Shown here: one piece after another, positions 34,587 through 43,842 of the stretch
Layout of the letters: every line of letters begins with the position of its first letter
Numbering within the stretch: the stretch's first letter is position 1
NCBI RefSeq assembly: GCF_019242955.1
Contig: NZ_CP066129.1
Span: 3,968,001-4,032,000, forward strand
Direction: 5' to 3'
DNA from: Morganella morganii
GTDB taxonomy: Bacteria; Pseudomonadota; Gammaproteobacteria; Enterobacterales; Enterobacteriaceae
DNA: 64,000 nucleotides
Translations under genes and position numbers: made by a program
The notes under the pieces: generated by a model
The model's input: the letters and a program-made list of their open reading frames with translations, nothing else
Databases searched by the model: none
What the model was told of the DNA's origin: nothing

Positions 34587-35687
34587 ATGCATAATACGTT
34601 ACCCATTGAAAATTATGAAGAACAACTTGCAGAGAAGGCAAGAAGTCTGCAAAAAATGATGCAACCTTTTCAGGCGCCGGATGCTCACGTATTTGCGTCA
34701 CCGGTTTCACACTACCGGATGCGGGCCGAATTCCGTATCTGGCATGAAGGGGATGACCTCTGGCATATCATGTTTGATCAGCAGACCAAACAACGTATCC
34801 GGATAGATACCTTCCCTGCCGCAAGTCAGCTAATTAATGACATGATGCAGGCTATTTTGCCGTTACTGAAACAAACTCATCTGCTGCGCCACAAACTTTT
34901 TCAGATTGATTATCTGTCGACACGAAGCAACAAAATTATTGTCTCCCTGCTCTATCATAAAAAACTTGATGACAGCTGGACAGAAGCCGCCAAAACACTG
35001 CGGGCACAATTACAGTCACAGGGCTTTGATTTACAGCTGATAGGCCGCGCGTCAAAAACAAAAATCATGCTGGATAATGATTATGTTGATGAAGTTCTGC
35101 CGGTCGCAGGTAAAGAGATGATTTACCGTCAGGTGGAAAACAGCTTCACGCAGCCGAATGCGGCGGTCAATATTCATATGCTGGAGTGGGCACTTTCGGC
35201 AACAGAAGGATCACAGGGCGATTTACTGGAGCTGTATTGTGGTAACGGTAATTTTTCACTGGCGCTGGCGCGTAATTTCCGCCGCGTACTGGCAACAGAA
35301 ATCGCCAAACCGTCCGTCGCTGCCGCACAATATAATATCGATGCTAACCATATTGATAATGTGCAGATTATCCGTATGTCCGCAGAAGATTTCACACAGG
35401 CGATGCAGGGAGTGCGTGAGTTTAACCGTCTTGCCGGAATTGATTTGTCTTCTTATGAATGCAATACCATTTTTGTCGATCCGCCGCGCAGCGGGCTGGA
35501 TGCCGAAACCGTTAAACTGGTTCAGGGCTACGAGCGGATTCTGTATATTTCCTGTAATCCGGAAACATTATGTGAAAATCTGGAAACACTGAACCAGACA
35601 CATGATGTCGTACGGCTGGCGCTGTTTGATCAGTTTCCGTACACCCCGCACATGGAAAGCGGTGTTTTGTTGATCCGGCGCAGATAA
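34587..35687 (+). CDS. trmA: tRNA (uracil-54-C5)-methyltransferase
   Basis: TrmA methylates uridine 54 of tRNAs (also tmRNA), making the ribothymidine of the T-loop. I start at the ATG at 34587 ([18 protein letters not shown]), giving 366 residues, equal to E. coli; the upstream GTG at 34560 lacks a ribosome site. The SAM motif [22 protein letters not shown] and the catalytic cysteine in SCNPETL are present, with a C-terminal general-base Glu in HMESGVLL. It is divergent from btuB. Confidence 0.97.
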   Translation: MHNTLPIENYEEQLAEKARSLQKMMQPFQAPDAHVFASPVSHYRMRAEFRIWHEGDDLWHIMFDQQTKQRIRIDTFPAASQLINDMMQAILPLLKQTHLLRHKLFQIDYLSTRSNKIIVSLLYHKKLDDSWTEAAKTLRAQLQSQGFDLQLIGRASKTKIMLDNDYVDEVLPVAGKEMIYRQVENSFTQPNAAVNIHMLEWALSATEGSQGDLLELYCGNGNFSLALARNFRRVLATEIAKPSVAAAQYNIDANHIDNVQIIRMSAEDFTQAMQGVREFNRLAGIDLSSYECNTIFVDPPRSGLDAETVKLVQGYERILYISCNPETLCENLETLNQTHDVVRLALFDQFPYTPHMESGVLLIRRR

Positions 35688-35706
35688 GTTGTTACGCGTT
35701 TCTCCG

Positions 35707-35739
35707 AAAAGTTCTTGATCAATGATCAGGAACTTTTTT
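35707..35739 (+). terminator. trmA terminator
   Basis: AAAGTTCTTGATCA pairs with TGATCAGGAACTTT (one mismatch) and is followed by a T-run, about 20 bp after the trmA stop. Confidence 0.85.
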
Positions 35740-36121
35740 ACTTTATGAGTTTAACGCACTAATTCCTTTATGATCACCTGCAGTTTTCACGATTTTCTTT
35801 CTCCGTCAGAATGATCTGCTGAGCCCGGCCCCTGATGACGAAAAATACGTCATAAAGTGATATTTAAATTCTGTAAATATTCATTCAACTAATATTCATT
35901 ACACTCATAACATTTCAAAGACAAAAAATAACCCTCATGCAATAAATTAACAACCTGCCCTGTCCTATTAAAAAATACGTTTGTGGTAAATAAATATTTA
36001 ACAATTTACTGTGAGCCGCTCCTGATATTAATTATTCTTCTGAATTTAAGGTCTTATTTTTATTTTCACTGCTCTATACTCGGCCGTAAATAATCCCGTA
36101 ACTTAATCGAAAGGTATTTTT
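35740..36121. other. AT-rich spacer ahead of the metal-transport operon
   Basis: No coding frame is seen. The stretch is markedly AT-rich from about 35850. A possible -10 TATACT at about 36075, within a CTGCTCTATACTCGGCC context, lies some 45 bp ahead of the first gene. I do not see a cobalamin riboswitch or a clear NikR palindrome, so the metal signal that controls the operon is unknown. Confidence 0.5.
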
Positions 36122-36811
36122 ATGTCTCTGAAGAAAATAACGTTAATTTCAGCCGCTCTGTTATTTGGCAGTTTTCAGGCAAGTGCACATAATATCTGGA
36201 TAGAACAAACTGACGGCTCTGATTATGTTGTCCGCTTTGGTCACAACCCGACAGAAACCTATCCGGAAAATAAATTAAAACCGGTTCAGGCTGTTATGCA
36301 GGATGGTAAAGTTGAAACAGTCAGTACGACGTATAAAGATGGTGAAGCTTACTTCGTCATGCCTGAGAATGCGTCGATTATCTTATTAGGCTACGACAAC
36401 GGCGTCTGGAGTAAATTAAAGAACGGCCGTACCGTTGAAAAAAATAAAATTGAAGTACCGGACGCGGAATTCAGCAAAAATCCGATTAAATTCAGTAAAA
36501 ACATCGTGAAGTGGGATGATAATGCCACGAAAGTCTTTAACACCCCTTATGAACTGGTACCGATGACCAAACCTGTCGCCGGTCAGGAGTTTGAAATCAA
36601 AGCTCTGAAAGATGGTCAGCCGCTGGAAGGCATGAAGATTGCCAAAAGTGAAGAAGATCCGGGTGTGTTAACCAATAAAGACGGTCTGGCAAAATTCAAA
36701 GCTGAAAAAGGCGCCAATAAAGTTTACGCCGAATACAAACTGGATACTCCGGATAATAAAGAGTACGGATTCCAGCAGCTGGAATATGTTTTATCTTTTG
36801 ACGCTGAGTAA
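36122..36811 (+). CDS. NikK-like periplasmic DUF4198 protein of a metal ECF transporter
   Basis: The 229-residue product has a signal peptide (about 1-22, ending QASA) and a mature sequence starting HNIWIE, the hallmark of DUF4198/NikK proteins. The body is beta-rich; its C-terminal part (GQEFEIKALKDGQPLEGMKI and VLTNKDGLAKFKAEKGANKV) looks like an Ig/carboxypeptidase-regulatory fold. Such proteins accompany CbiMQO/NikMQO transporters in Gram-negative bacteria and probably bind nickel or cobalt in the periplasm. It is the first of five closely spaced genes. The exact metal is not decided by sequence. Confidence 0.8.
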   Translation: MSLKKITLISAALLFGSFQASAHNIWIEQTDGSDYVVRFGHNPTETYPENKLKPVQAVMQDGKVETVSTTYKDGEAYFVMPENASIILLGYDNGVWSKLKNGRTVEKNKIEVPDAEFSKNPIKFSKNIVKWDDNATKVFNTPYELVPMTKPVAGQEFEIKALKDGQPLEGMKIAKSEEDPGVLTNKDGLAKFKAEKGANKVYAEYKLDTPDNKEYGFQQLEYVLSFDAE

Positions 36812-36820
36812 TTAAACGTT

Positions 36821-37333
36821 ATGAAATCTGTTTATTTATTTGCCATTTTACTGATTAACGGGGTGCTGTTGGCAACAACAGCACAAGCTCATTCCATGCA
36901 TGTGGTTGCACAGCTGGAAGGTAATGTTATCAGCGGGCAGTCTTATTATTCTGATATGTCTCCGGCAAAAGATACCTATGTCGGTACTTATCTGAAAGGC
37001 CATGAAGATGATGAAATATCCGGTAAGACCGATGAGAAAGGCTATTTCAAAATCGAAGTACCGGCAACCGGCGATTATATTCTCTATGTTGAAGGTGATG
37101 AAGGGCACAAAGTGGAAACGGAAGTCCCGGTTATTTCCGCAACAGCCGGCACCGGCAGCAGTGATTCTTCTTCCGGCTATATTCAGATCCGCCAGGATAT
37201 TGATCAGCTGAAGAATAAAATTTATCTGCAGAATATTCTCGGTGGTGTGGGTTATATCGTGGGTATTTTCGGTGTGATCGCATTCTTCCGTGCCCGTGAG
37301 TTAACTAAGCAGGCCGCTAAAAACGCCGCATAA
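36821..37333 (+). CDS. NikL/CbiL-like periplasmic subunit with C-terminal membrane anchor
   Basis: The 170-residue product has a signal peptide (about 1-23, ending TAQA), a mature N-terminus HSMHVVAQLEG, a beta-sandwich-like domain (GKTDEKGYFKIEVPATGDYI), a Ser/Gly-rich linker, a short helix and a C-terminal membrane segment (LGGVGYIVGIFGVIAFFRAR) with a basic tail. This layout matches NikL/CbiL accessory subunits of nickel/cobalt ECF transporters, which replace the small CbiN protein. It lies 9 bp after the NikK-like gene and 12 bp before cbiM. Confidence 0.8.
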   Translation: MKSVYLFAILLINGVLLATTAQAHSMHVVAQLEGNVISGQSYYSDMSPAKDTYVGTYLKGHEDDEISGKTDEKGYFKIEVPATGDYILYVEGDEGHKVETEVPVISATAGTGSSDSSSGYIQIRQDIDQLKNKIYLQNILGGVGYIVGIFGVIAFFRARELTKQAAKNAA

Positions 37334-37345
37334 CAGGAGGAAGAC

Positions 37346-37978
37346 ATGCATTTATCTGAAGGCGTATTACATCTTCCTGTACTGGCCGGAGCCGGTGTGG
37401 TCGCGGCCGCCGGGGTTGCTATCGGCATCCGTCAGCTGGATACTTCGCGTCTGTCACTGGCAGCCCTGTTCGGGGCTGCGTTTTTTGTCGCCGGAACTAT
37501 TCATGTGCCGATAGGGGTCAGCAGTGTGCATCTGATCTTAAACGGGCTTGCGGGATTGTTCCTCGGCTGGGCGGTTTTCCCGGCATTCCTGATTGCCCTC
37601 GCGCTGCAGGTACTGTTTTTCTCCTTCGGCGGATTCGCGGTTCTCGGGGTTAACCTGTGTAATATTTCCATTCCGGCGCTGCTGGTTTATTACCTGTTCC
37701 GTAATTCCCTGCGCCCGGGGCTGAGTCAGGGGCGTCTGGTGTATCTCGGTGTGATGGCCGGGGTTATCGGCACCCTGGGTACGGTGTGTCTGACCTCGCT
37801 GGCACTGGTGCTGGACAGCGGTAAGTCTTATATCGATCTGGTCTGGCTCCTGTTTATCGGGCACCTGCCGATTTTTGTCACCGACTCCCTGATCAGTGTG
37901 GGGATCCTGCTGGCGCTGGCAAAAATGCGTCCGGCCGCCCTGATGGTTAATCAGCACGGGCAACATACCTATGGATAA
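37346..37978 (+). CDS. cbiM: substrate-specific membrane subunit of a Ni/Co ECF transporter
   Basis: CbiM/NikM is the S component that binds the metal ion. The 210-residue protein begins MHLSEG; in this family the Met1 amino group, His2 and a later histidine coordinate the metal. Further features are IHVPIGVSSVHLILNGLAGL, with two histidines near residues 52 and 60, and about six to seven membrane spans. An AGGAGG site precedes the ATG. Its stop overlaps the start of cbiQ by 8 bp. Whether the cation is nickel or cobalt cannot be told from sequence alone; the NikKL-type neighbours favour nickel. Confidence 0.88.
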   Translation: MHLSEGVLHLPVLAGAGVVAAAGVAIGIRQLDTSRLSLAALFGAAFFVAGTIHVPIGVSSVHLILNGLAGLFLGWAVFPAFLIALALQVLFFSFGGFAVLGVNLCNISIPALLVYYLFRNSLRPGLSQGRLVYLGVMAGVIGTLGTVCLTSLALVLDSGKSYIDLVWLLFIGHLPIFVTDSLISVGILLALAKMRPAALMVNQHGQHTYG

Positions 37979-38687
37979 CTGGCTGCCTCCTCACCGGCGC
38001 CTGCTTCTTGCGGTTCTCTGGGCTTTTCTGCTCAGCGGTATCCGGCAGACCGACTGGCTTATTGCCGGTCTGTCGGGTGCTTTTCTGCTGTTTATTGTCT
38101 GCCGCCGCCGTCAGTTGGGCCGTTCACTGCTGACCGTGCTGAAACTGAATATTTTTATCCTGTTTGTCTGGCTGACACTGCCGTGGAAAATTGAGAGCCA
38201 GGGCATTGTGCAATCCCCGGCAGGCGTGTTTCTCGCCCTGCAAATCACGCTGAAAATGAATGCGATTCTGCTGTTTGTCTCTGCGATGCTGACAAACATG
38301 ACAGATATCGATCTGGCATGTGCCGTGAAGCGTTATCCCCTGCCCGACAAGCTGATTAAGCTGTTTATTCTGACGATCCGCTATATCGCGATTTTCAGTG
38401 AGACCAAACAACAGCTTGAAACTGCCATGAAAGCACGGGGATTCCGTAAAGGGATGAATAAACGGACATTTACCATGCTGTCCCAATTAGTCGCCCTGCT
38501 GCTGATCAAAGCGATGCACAAAGCGGAAACCACTGAAATGGCGCTGAAAGCCCGGGGTTTTTACGCACGCCCGTCTTCTGTTAATACAAAAAGGTCTGTT
38601 AATGACGTCCCAAAATCCCCTGATTCAGGTCAGCAATCTGGTTGTCAGCCGCAACAATGTACCCATAATTCAGGATCTGAACTTTGA
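37971..38687 (+). CDS. cbiQ: ECF transporter transmembrane coupling subunit CbiQ/NikQ
   Basis: This is the T component that couples ATP hydrolysis to the S component. The 238-residue protein has four to five membrane spans and the two family motifs with Ala-Arg-Gly: KARGFRKG (near residue 158) and KARGFYAR (near residue 193), which contact the ATPase. After the second motif the frame continues for a 30-odd-residue hydrophilic, Ser/Gln-rich tail that overlaps cbiO by 86 bp in another frame. The tail is unlike the family, so a lost stop or small frameshift is possible. Confidence 0.85.
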   Translation: MDNWLPPHRRLLLAVLWAFLLSGIRQTDWLIAGLSGAFLLFIVCRRRQLGRSLLTVLKLNIFILFVWLTLPWKIESQGIVQSPAGVFLALQITLKMNAILLFVSAMLTNMTDIDLACAVKRYPLPDKLIKLFILTIRYIAIFSETKQQLETAMKARGFRKGMNKRTFTMLSQLVALLLIKAMHKAETTEMALKARGFYARPSSVNTKRSVNDVPKSPDSGQQSGCQPQQCTHNSGSEL

Positions 38688-39246
38688 ACTGAACGCCGGA
38701 GAACGGCTTTTTCTGTGCGGTGATATCGGCAGCGGGAAATCTACTCTGCTGCACACTCTGTTAGGTTTTATCCCGTTTACCGGGAATATTTCGGTTTTCG
38801 GCAAGTCCCGTCACTCTGAGGACGACTTCACAGAGGTTCGCGGCCCGCTGGGATTGCTGTTTCAGCATCCTGATGATCAGTTGTTCGGTCCGGGTGTGCT
38901 GGATGATGTAATGTTCGGCCCGCTGAATATGGGAATGACACAGGAGGCAGCAAGGGAACGCGCCTTACAGTGCCTGGAGATGCTGGATATTGTCCGGCTG
39001 AAAGACCGCGCTGTGACTGAAATTTCCGGCGGTGAAAAAAACTTTACCGCACTGGCCGGTGTACTGGCAATGTCACCGTCAGTTCTCCTGCTGGATGAAC
39101 CGACCAACGGCCTGAATGAGAAAAATATTCAGCGGCTGGAAGATATTCTCACACAGCTGAATCTGCCGATGATTGTTGCCTCTCATAATCAGCAGTTTAC
39201 ACAGCGGATGGCACACCGCGTGATCCCGTTTCCCTGCCGTGCCTGA
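38602..39246 (+). CDS. cbiO: ECF transporter ATPase CbiO/NikO
   Basis: This is the energy-coupling ATPase of the metal transporter. The 214-residue protein has Walker A GDIGSGKST (residues 40-48), a Q-loop LFQHPDDQLFGP, the ABC signature ISGGEKN, Walker B VLLLDEPTNG and a switch histidine in VASHNQQF. It is short for the family because little follows the ATPase core. Only one ATPase gene is present, so it probably works as a homodimer. The ATG at 38602 lies within the cbiQ frame. A terminator follows at once. Confidence 0.9.
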   Translation: MTSQNPLIQVSNLVVSRNNVPIIQDLNFELNAGERLFLCGDIGSGKSTLLHTLLGFIPFTGNISVFGKSRHSEDDFTEVRGPLGLLFQHPDDQLFGPGVLDDVMFGPLNMGMTQEAARERALQCLEMLDIVRLKDRAVTEISGGEKNFTALAGVLAMSPSVLLLDEPTNGLNEKNIQRLEDILTQLNLPMIVASHNQQFTQRMAHRVIPFPCRA

Positions 39247-39256
39247 CACGGATACA

Positions 39257-39283
39257 AAGAAGCCGGTCAGTGACCGGCTTCTT
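39257..39283. terminator. bidirectional terminator between cbiO and yijD
   Basis: Complementary arms AAGAAGCCGGTCA (39257-39269) and TGACCGGCTTCTT (39271-39283) form a near-perfect palindrome 10 bp after cbiO and about 25 bp after the yijD stop on the other strand. The A/T flanks suit termination in both directions. Confidence 0.8.
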
Positions 39284-39308
39284 CTGCATCTTTATCTTTC
39301 TGACGCGA

Positions 39309-39683
39309 TTACTCCGTTACTTCATCCTGTCCGGTGGCACGGCGCTGTTTCATCGCCCGGTAGAGCCACAATGCGATAATCACAATAAAGACGGCAGAAA
39401 AGTAGTTTGATCCGGCTTCCGGATATTCCGCACGCATCAGGGCGTTATAGGCGAACAGACCCAGGAAGAACGTGCCGGTCACCAGCTTGGGCATGCCTTC
39501 CGGCAGCATCTGGTTGAGGTAGCGCTGATGGAAACAATAGACCGCAAGACACAATGCCAGAACCGGAAAAACCGAAAAATGGACTGCGGAATTAAAAAGT
39601 GCTGAAAAAGTACCGTGTACTGAAAGCCCGACAATAAAAGCGAGCAGTAAGGTTCCTTTGTCACGGCGATACTGTTCCGTCAT
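39309..39683 (-). CDS. yijD: inner-membrane protein YijD (DUF1422)
   Basis: The 124-residue protein has four hydrophobic segments and the family start MTEQYRRDKGTLLLAFIVGL, with HYxL-type loops and a charged C-terminus. YijD has no established biochemical role; its gene is next to fabR across enterobacteria, hinting at a link to membrane lipid control. Here it lies 23 bp downstream of fabR on the same strand, as in E. coli. Confidence 0.92.
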   Translation of the reverse strand: MTEQYRRDKGTLLLAFIVGLSVHGTFSALFNSAVHFSVFPVLALCLAVYCFHQRYLNQMLPEGMPKLVTGTFFLGLFAYNALMRAEYPEAGSNYFSAVFIVIIALWLYRAMKQRRATGQDEVTE

Positions 39684-39706
39684 AACGTTCTCCTTGGTGA
39701 TGTGTG

Positions 39707-40363
39707 CTAAATTAAAGGGGTATAATCGGGGTCATGCATTTTCTCTTGTTCGCGGCGATACCAGTAATACGCGCCTCTGGCGATCATCCGCAGCTGTAAT
39801 ACCAGCCGCTCTTCCAGGTACGCCCGCTTTTCCAAATCAATATCCAGAGCTTCCGCACCGGCGCTGAATACGATGGTTACCATCGATTCTGCCTGCAATT
39901 CAGTAAACTGACGCGGCATTTTACTTTCCAGTTCCAGATAGTCTGCCAGCTCTGCAATAAAATGCTGGATTTCCCGTGCGACTGCCGCGCGGAATTCTGA
40001 GGATGTCCCGGAGCGCTCACGTAATAATAACCTGAAAGCGTTGGGGTTATTACCGATAAACTCCATAAATGTCGCAACTGATGTCCGGATCACACTCCCG
40101 CCTTTGGCGATACGCTGCCGTGCCTGACGCATCAGCTGGCGCAGCATCAGTCCGCTCTCGTCCACCATGGTCAGCCCCAGTTCATCCACATCTTTGAAAT
40201 GACGGTAAAAAGACGTCGGAGCGATTCCGGCCTCGCGGGCGACCTCACGCAGGCTCAGACTGGTGAAGCTGCGCTCGGCGCTCAGCTGACTGAAAGCCGC
40301 TTCAATCAGGGCCCGGCGGGTTTTTTCTTTTTGTTTTGCTCTTACACCAATCACGTTACTCAC
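39707..40363 (-). CDS. fabR: TetR-family repressor of unsaturated fatty-acid genes
   Basis: FabR represses fabA and fabB and so sets the unsaturated to saturated fatty-acid ratio by sensing long-chain acyl groups. The 218-residue protein has the N-terminal TetR helix-turn-helix (about residues 12-60, with [20 protein letters not shown]) and a ligand domain nearly identical to the family ([20 protein letters not shown]). The start is a GTG at 40363; another GTG three codons later (40354) is equally possible, as neither has a good ribosome site. It is divergent from sthA. Confidence 0.95.
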   Translation of the reverse strand: MSNVIGVRAKQKEKTRRALIEAAFSQLSAERSFTSLSLREVAREAGIAPTSFYRHFKDVDELGLTMVDESGLMLRQLMRQARQRIAKGGSVIRTSVATFMEFIGNNPNAFRLLLRERSGTSSEFRAAVAREIQHFIAELADYLELESKMPRQFTELQAESMVTIVFSAGAEALDIDLEKRAYLEERLVLQLRMIARGAYYWYRREQEKMHDPDYTPLI

Positions 40364-40567
40364 GGAATTCAGACTCTCAATTTATTCAGACGGATCAATA
40401 TAACAAACTTAATACTTTTTTCAGTGATGATTAGCTTATGGCCGGTGAAATTCCTGAAAAAAAGATTTTCCGAACTGTGACCTGTAAACCTTACTAATCA
40501 TAGGCTGATTTTGCATCTGATGTTAAGATGATGTTGTTAATTTATGTATAAACAGGTTATTTCTCAT

Positions 40568-41968
40568 ATGCAACAGAACCAGTTTGACGCCATTGTCATC
40601 GGCTCCGGCCCGGGTGGCGAAGGTGTGGCAATGGGACTTGTGAAGCAGGGAAAACGGGTTGCCGTGATTGAGCGTTATAACGACGTCGGCGGCGGCTGTA
40701 CCCACTGGGGAACGATTCCTTCCAAAGCGCTGCGCCACGCCGTCAGCCGTATTATCGAATTTAACCAGAATCCGCTGTACAGTGATAACTCCCGGATTCT
40801 GAAATCGTCATTTTCAGAGATCCTGGCACACGCCGGGCGGGTCATTACCCAGCAGACCGGCATGCGGCGCGGCTTTTACGAGCGTAACGGCTGCACAATG
40901 TTCTGCGGCGAAGCAAAATTCACCGAAGAAGGTGATGTCTGTGTGCGCTACAGCGACGGTAGCTGCGATATTCTCCGTGCGGATAATGTGGTTATCGCCA
41001 CCGGCTCCCGGCCGTACTGCCCGCCGGATGTCGATTTCAGCCACTCCCGTATCTATAACAGCGATACCATTCTGTCACTGACGCACGAACCCCGCCATGT
41101 CATCATTTATGGTGCCGGGGTTATCGGCTGTGAATATGCCTCGATTTTCCGCGGTCTGAGTGTCAAAGTGGATTTAATTAACACCCGCGACCGGTTACTG
41201 GCATTTCTCGACCAGGAGATGTCGGACGCACTCACCTATCACTTCTGGAATAACGGCGTGGTTATCCGCCAGAATGAAGAGTATGAGCGGATTGAGGGCA
41301 CCGGTGACGGCGTGATTATTCACTTCCGCTCCGGAAAAAAAGTAAAAGCAGACTGTCTGCTCTTTGCCAACGGCCGCACCGGTAACACCGATAATCTCGG
41401 TCTTGAGCATGTCGGGATCACGGCTGACAGCCGTGGTCTTATCAGTGTTAATGATACCTATCAGACCAGCAATCCGGCGATTTATGCGGTCGGGGATGTT
41501 ATCGGCTACCCGAGCCTCGCCTCGGCGGCCTATGACCAGGGGCGGATTGCCGCCCGGGCCATCACTCATGACGGCGATGCCCCGCTGCATCTGATTGAGG
41601 ATATCCCGACCGGAATTTACACCATTCCGGAGATAAGCTCAGTCGGCAAAACAGAACAGCAGCTGACCGCGATGAAGGTTCCGTATGAAGTGGGCCGGGC
41701 ACAATTCAAACATCTGGCCCGGGCGCAAATCGCCGGGCTGGATGCCGGCAGTCTGAAAATTCTGTTCCACCGTGAAACACGGCAGATTCTGGGGATCCAC
41801 TGCTTCGGCGAGCGTGCGGCTGAGATTATCCATATCGGCCAGGCGATTATGGAACAAAAAGGTGAAGGTAATACCATCGATTATTTCGTTAATACCACCT
41901 TCAACTACCCGACCATGGCCGAAGCTTACCGGGTTGCCGCACTGAACGGGCTTAACCGCTTATTTTAA
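40568..41968 (+). CDS. sthA: soluble pyridine nucleotide transhydrogenase
   Basis: SthA (UdhA) is a cytoplasmic FAD enzyme that moves hydride from NADPH to NAD+. From the ATG at 40568 it has 466 residues, equal to E. coli; an ATG eight codons earlier lacks support. It belongs to the disulfide-reductase fold, with FAD motif [15 protein letters not shown] motif [13 protein letters not shown] and dimer domain. The usual redox CxxxxC is incomplete: [14 protein letters not shown] has Thr where the second Cys would be, as known for this enzyme. It converges with oxyR, their ends overlapping by 4 bp. Confidence 0.97.
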   Translation: MQQNQFDAIVIGSGPGGEGVAMGLVKQGKRVAVIERYNDVGGGCTHWGTIPSKALRHAVSRIIEFNQNPLYSDNSRILKSSFSEILAHAGRVITQQTGMRRGFYERNGCTMFCGEAKFTEEGDVCVRYSDGSCDILRADNVVIATGSRPYCPPDVDFSHSRIYNSDTILSLTHEPRHVIIYGAGVIGCEYASIFRGLSVKVDLINTRDRLLAFLDQEMSDALTYHFWNNGVVIRQNEEYERIEGTGDGVIIHFRSGKKVKADCLLFANGRTGNTDNLGLEHVGITADSRGLISVNDTYQTSNPAIYAVGDVIGYPSLASAAYDQGRIAARAITHDGDAPLHLIEDIPTGIYTIPEISSVGKTEQQLTAMKVPYEVGRAQFKHLARAQIAGLDAGSLKILFHRETRQILGIHCFGERAAEIIHIGQAIMEQKGEGNTIDYFVNTTFNYPTMAEAYRVAALNGLNRLF

Positions 41969-42876
41969 ACAGCGGGCTCCTGCTGGTAATAAGCACTCAT
42001 TTTTGCACGGATAGCCTCTGCCAGCTGACTGTAACGGCTGCGCAGAGGTGATCCCGGACGATAAACCAGAATTACTTCACGGAACGGCTCCGGATTGGTG
42101 CAGGAGAGATAGCACACACCATCGCGTTTGTGCTCCGGCGGAATCGCCAGATCCGGCAGTAACGTGATACCGCTGCCCGCGGCCACCATATTACGCAGCG
42201 TTTCCATACTGGTTGCCCGGAAGTGGGTATCTTCCCGTGCGCCCGCCTGGAAACAGAATCCCATCGCCTGGTCACGCAGACAGTGCCCGTCTTCCAGCAT
42301 CAGCAGTTTTTCGCCGGCCAGCTCGTGCATTTCCACTTCCTGACGTGATGCCCACGGATGCTCATCATAAATCGCCAGTTTCATCGGCTCATTAAACAGC
42401 GGTTCTTCAATAAAGCTGCCGGTTTCTTTTACCCGCGCCAGAATCGCGCAGTCGAGTTTGCCGCTGTCCAGTTGCGCCAGCAACTGATGTGTCTGAGCTT
42501 CATGCAGATACATCTCGAGTTTCGGCCATAACCGGTGCAGTTCCGGAATGATATGCGGCAGCAGATACGGGGCGATGGTCGGGATCAGACCGATATGCAG
42601 CGGTCCCGCCATGCTTTCCCCCTGAAGAGAGGCCATTTCCTCAAGGATTTTCACTTCACGCAGGATGGTCCGGGCCTGATCCACCAGCAGCATTCCCTGC
42701 TGGGTAAACAGGACCTTACGGCTGGTCCGCTCCAGCAGCATCACTCCCAGCTCATCCTCCAGCTTGCGGATCTGCCCGCTCAGTGTCGGCTGGCTGACAT
42801 GGCAGGCATCCGCCGCACGGCGAAAGTGATTATGCTCAGAAAGTGCCACCAGATATTCCAAATCCCGGATATTCAT
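41965..42876 (-). CDS. oxyR: hydrogen-peroxide sensing regulator OxyR
   Basis: OxyR is a LysR-type activator of peroxide defence genes, switched on by a disulfide. The 303-residue protein has the N-terminal helix-turn-helix ([20 protein letters not shown] and [19 protein letters not shown]) and the redox pair Cys199 and Cys208 in [13 protein letters not shown] at the same numbering as E. coli. In E. coli it lies beside argH; here an accessory segment of about 3.7 kb separates them. Confidence 0.97.
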   Translation of the reverse strand: MNIRDLEYLVALSEHNHFRRAADACHVSQPTLSGQIRKLEDELGVMLLERTSRKVLFTQQGMLLVDQARTILREVKILEEMASLQGESMAGPLHIGLIPTIAPYLLPHIIPELHRLWPKLEMYLHEAQTHQLLAQLDSGKLDCAILARVKETGSFIEEPLFNEPMKLAIYDEHPWASRQEVEMHELAGEKLLMLEDGHCLRDQAMGFCFQAGAREDTHFRATSMETLRNMVAAGSGITLLPDLAIPPEHKRDGVCYLSCTNPEPFREVILVYRPGSPLRSRYSQLAEAIRAKMSAYYQQEPAV

Positions 42877-42987
42877 GCCTGTGTCTCCGTCTGCGATTAA
42901 TAGATAAAATCAATTGATAACTATCATAACGCAGTTAGATTATTAAGCGAATTTTTATCCTGAAAATCAGAACGGGCCTCTTTTTTG

Positions 42988-43842
42988 TCAGCGCTGCCGT
43001 CGTTTCTGCTCCGCTGTCAGCCAGTCAGTGGCACTGCCGATGGTGACCGGTTTCGGTACTGTGCGCATATAGTCACAAAAAGTATCATGAATATCTGCGG
43101 ACACCGCCACACTCATCAGTATGTCCAGGGTTGCGGTGGTCACCGGAGAAGACAGCATCTGCATTGTGAGCTGTTTTTCCCGGTACCGGGTCAGCCAGTA
43201 AACCACCATGGCGGTAATTAGTAATAGCAGACCGACCAGCAGGCCATTGAGAAATTCCGGCCGTAAAACAGCTAAACCACAGAACAACAGTATACCGCCC
43301 GACATAAATAAGGCGGTACTCAGCAGCGTCAATTCTGACTGGCGGTGCTCCTGTCCTGTTATGATGGATTTCAGTGAGTAAGCGTCATCCCGTACTTCCC
43401 GCTCAATGCCGTACGTTTCTGCCATTATCACGCCCAGTTCCTGCTCTGCGGCTCCGATAGTTACCGGCACAGGCTGTTGCGCACACCAGGCATCAAATTC
43501 ACGCCGGATCCCTGTCAGGTCCGCAAGATCCCGGTAAACCGGCCATTCTTCCGGTGAAACTTCCCGTGCGAGAAATGCTGTCACTCCCCCGGCTTTTGCG
43601 ATAAGCCCGGTGACATAAGACTGCCTGTGCAGCATAAACAAGTAAAATGCCGCCGCCATAGCACCGATTGCCGGCACAATCAGATAAAGATTACTGCGTA
43701 ATAAAAATATAAGCGCCACTGACAACAGCCCCATGCCATAACTGCCCGCACGGAAAAGCCATGTATGTTTTTCCAGGCGGTTCAGAAAATCGTCCATATT
43801 CCCAACCGTGATTAACAATGAAAACACATTGATAACCATCAT
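42988..43842 (-). CDS. unknown membrane protein with two pairs of hydrophobic segments
   Basis: I do not recognise this protein. From the ATG at 43842 it has 284 residues. Hydrophobic segments occur near residues 35-75 (AGSYGMGLLSVALIFLL and IVPAIGAMAAAFYLFML) and 180-230 (TALFMSGGILLFCGLAVL and GLLVGLLLLITAMVVYWL), separated by a soluble stretch of about 100 residues and followed by a soluble C-terminal tail. Its ATG overlaps the TGA of the MFS gene (ATGA), so the two are probably coupled. An alternative start is MDDFLNRLEKH at 43797. It may assist the transporter; there is no direct evidence. Confidence 0.7.
   Translation of the reverse strand: MMVINVFSLLITVGNMDDFLNRLEKHTWLFRAGSYGMGLLSVALIFLLRSNLYLIVPAIGAMAAAFYLFMLHRQSYVTGLIAKAGGVTAFLAREVSPEEWPVYRDLADLTGIRREFDAWCAQQPVPVTIGAAEQELGVIMAETYGIEREVRDDAYSLKSIITGQEHRQSELTLLSTALFMSGGILLFCGLAVLRPEFLNGLLVGLLLLITAMVVYWLTRYREKQLTMQMLSSPVTTATLDILMSVAVSADIHDTFCDYMRTVPKPVTIGSATDWLTAEQKRRQR

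Noticed and set aside
36821..37333. Annotation of the second metal-operon gene as CbiN
   Set aside because: CbiN is about 100 residues with two membrane spans; this protein has a signal peptide, a beta domain and one C-terminal span, matching the NikL/CbiL layout.
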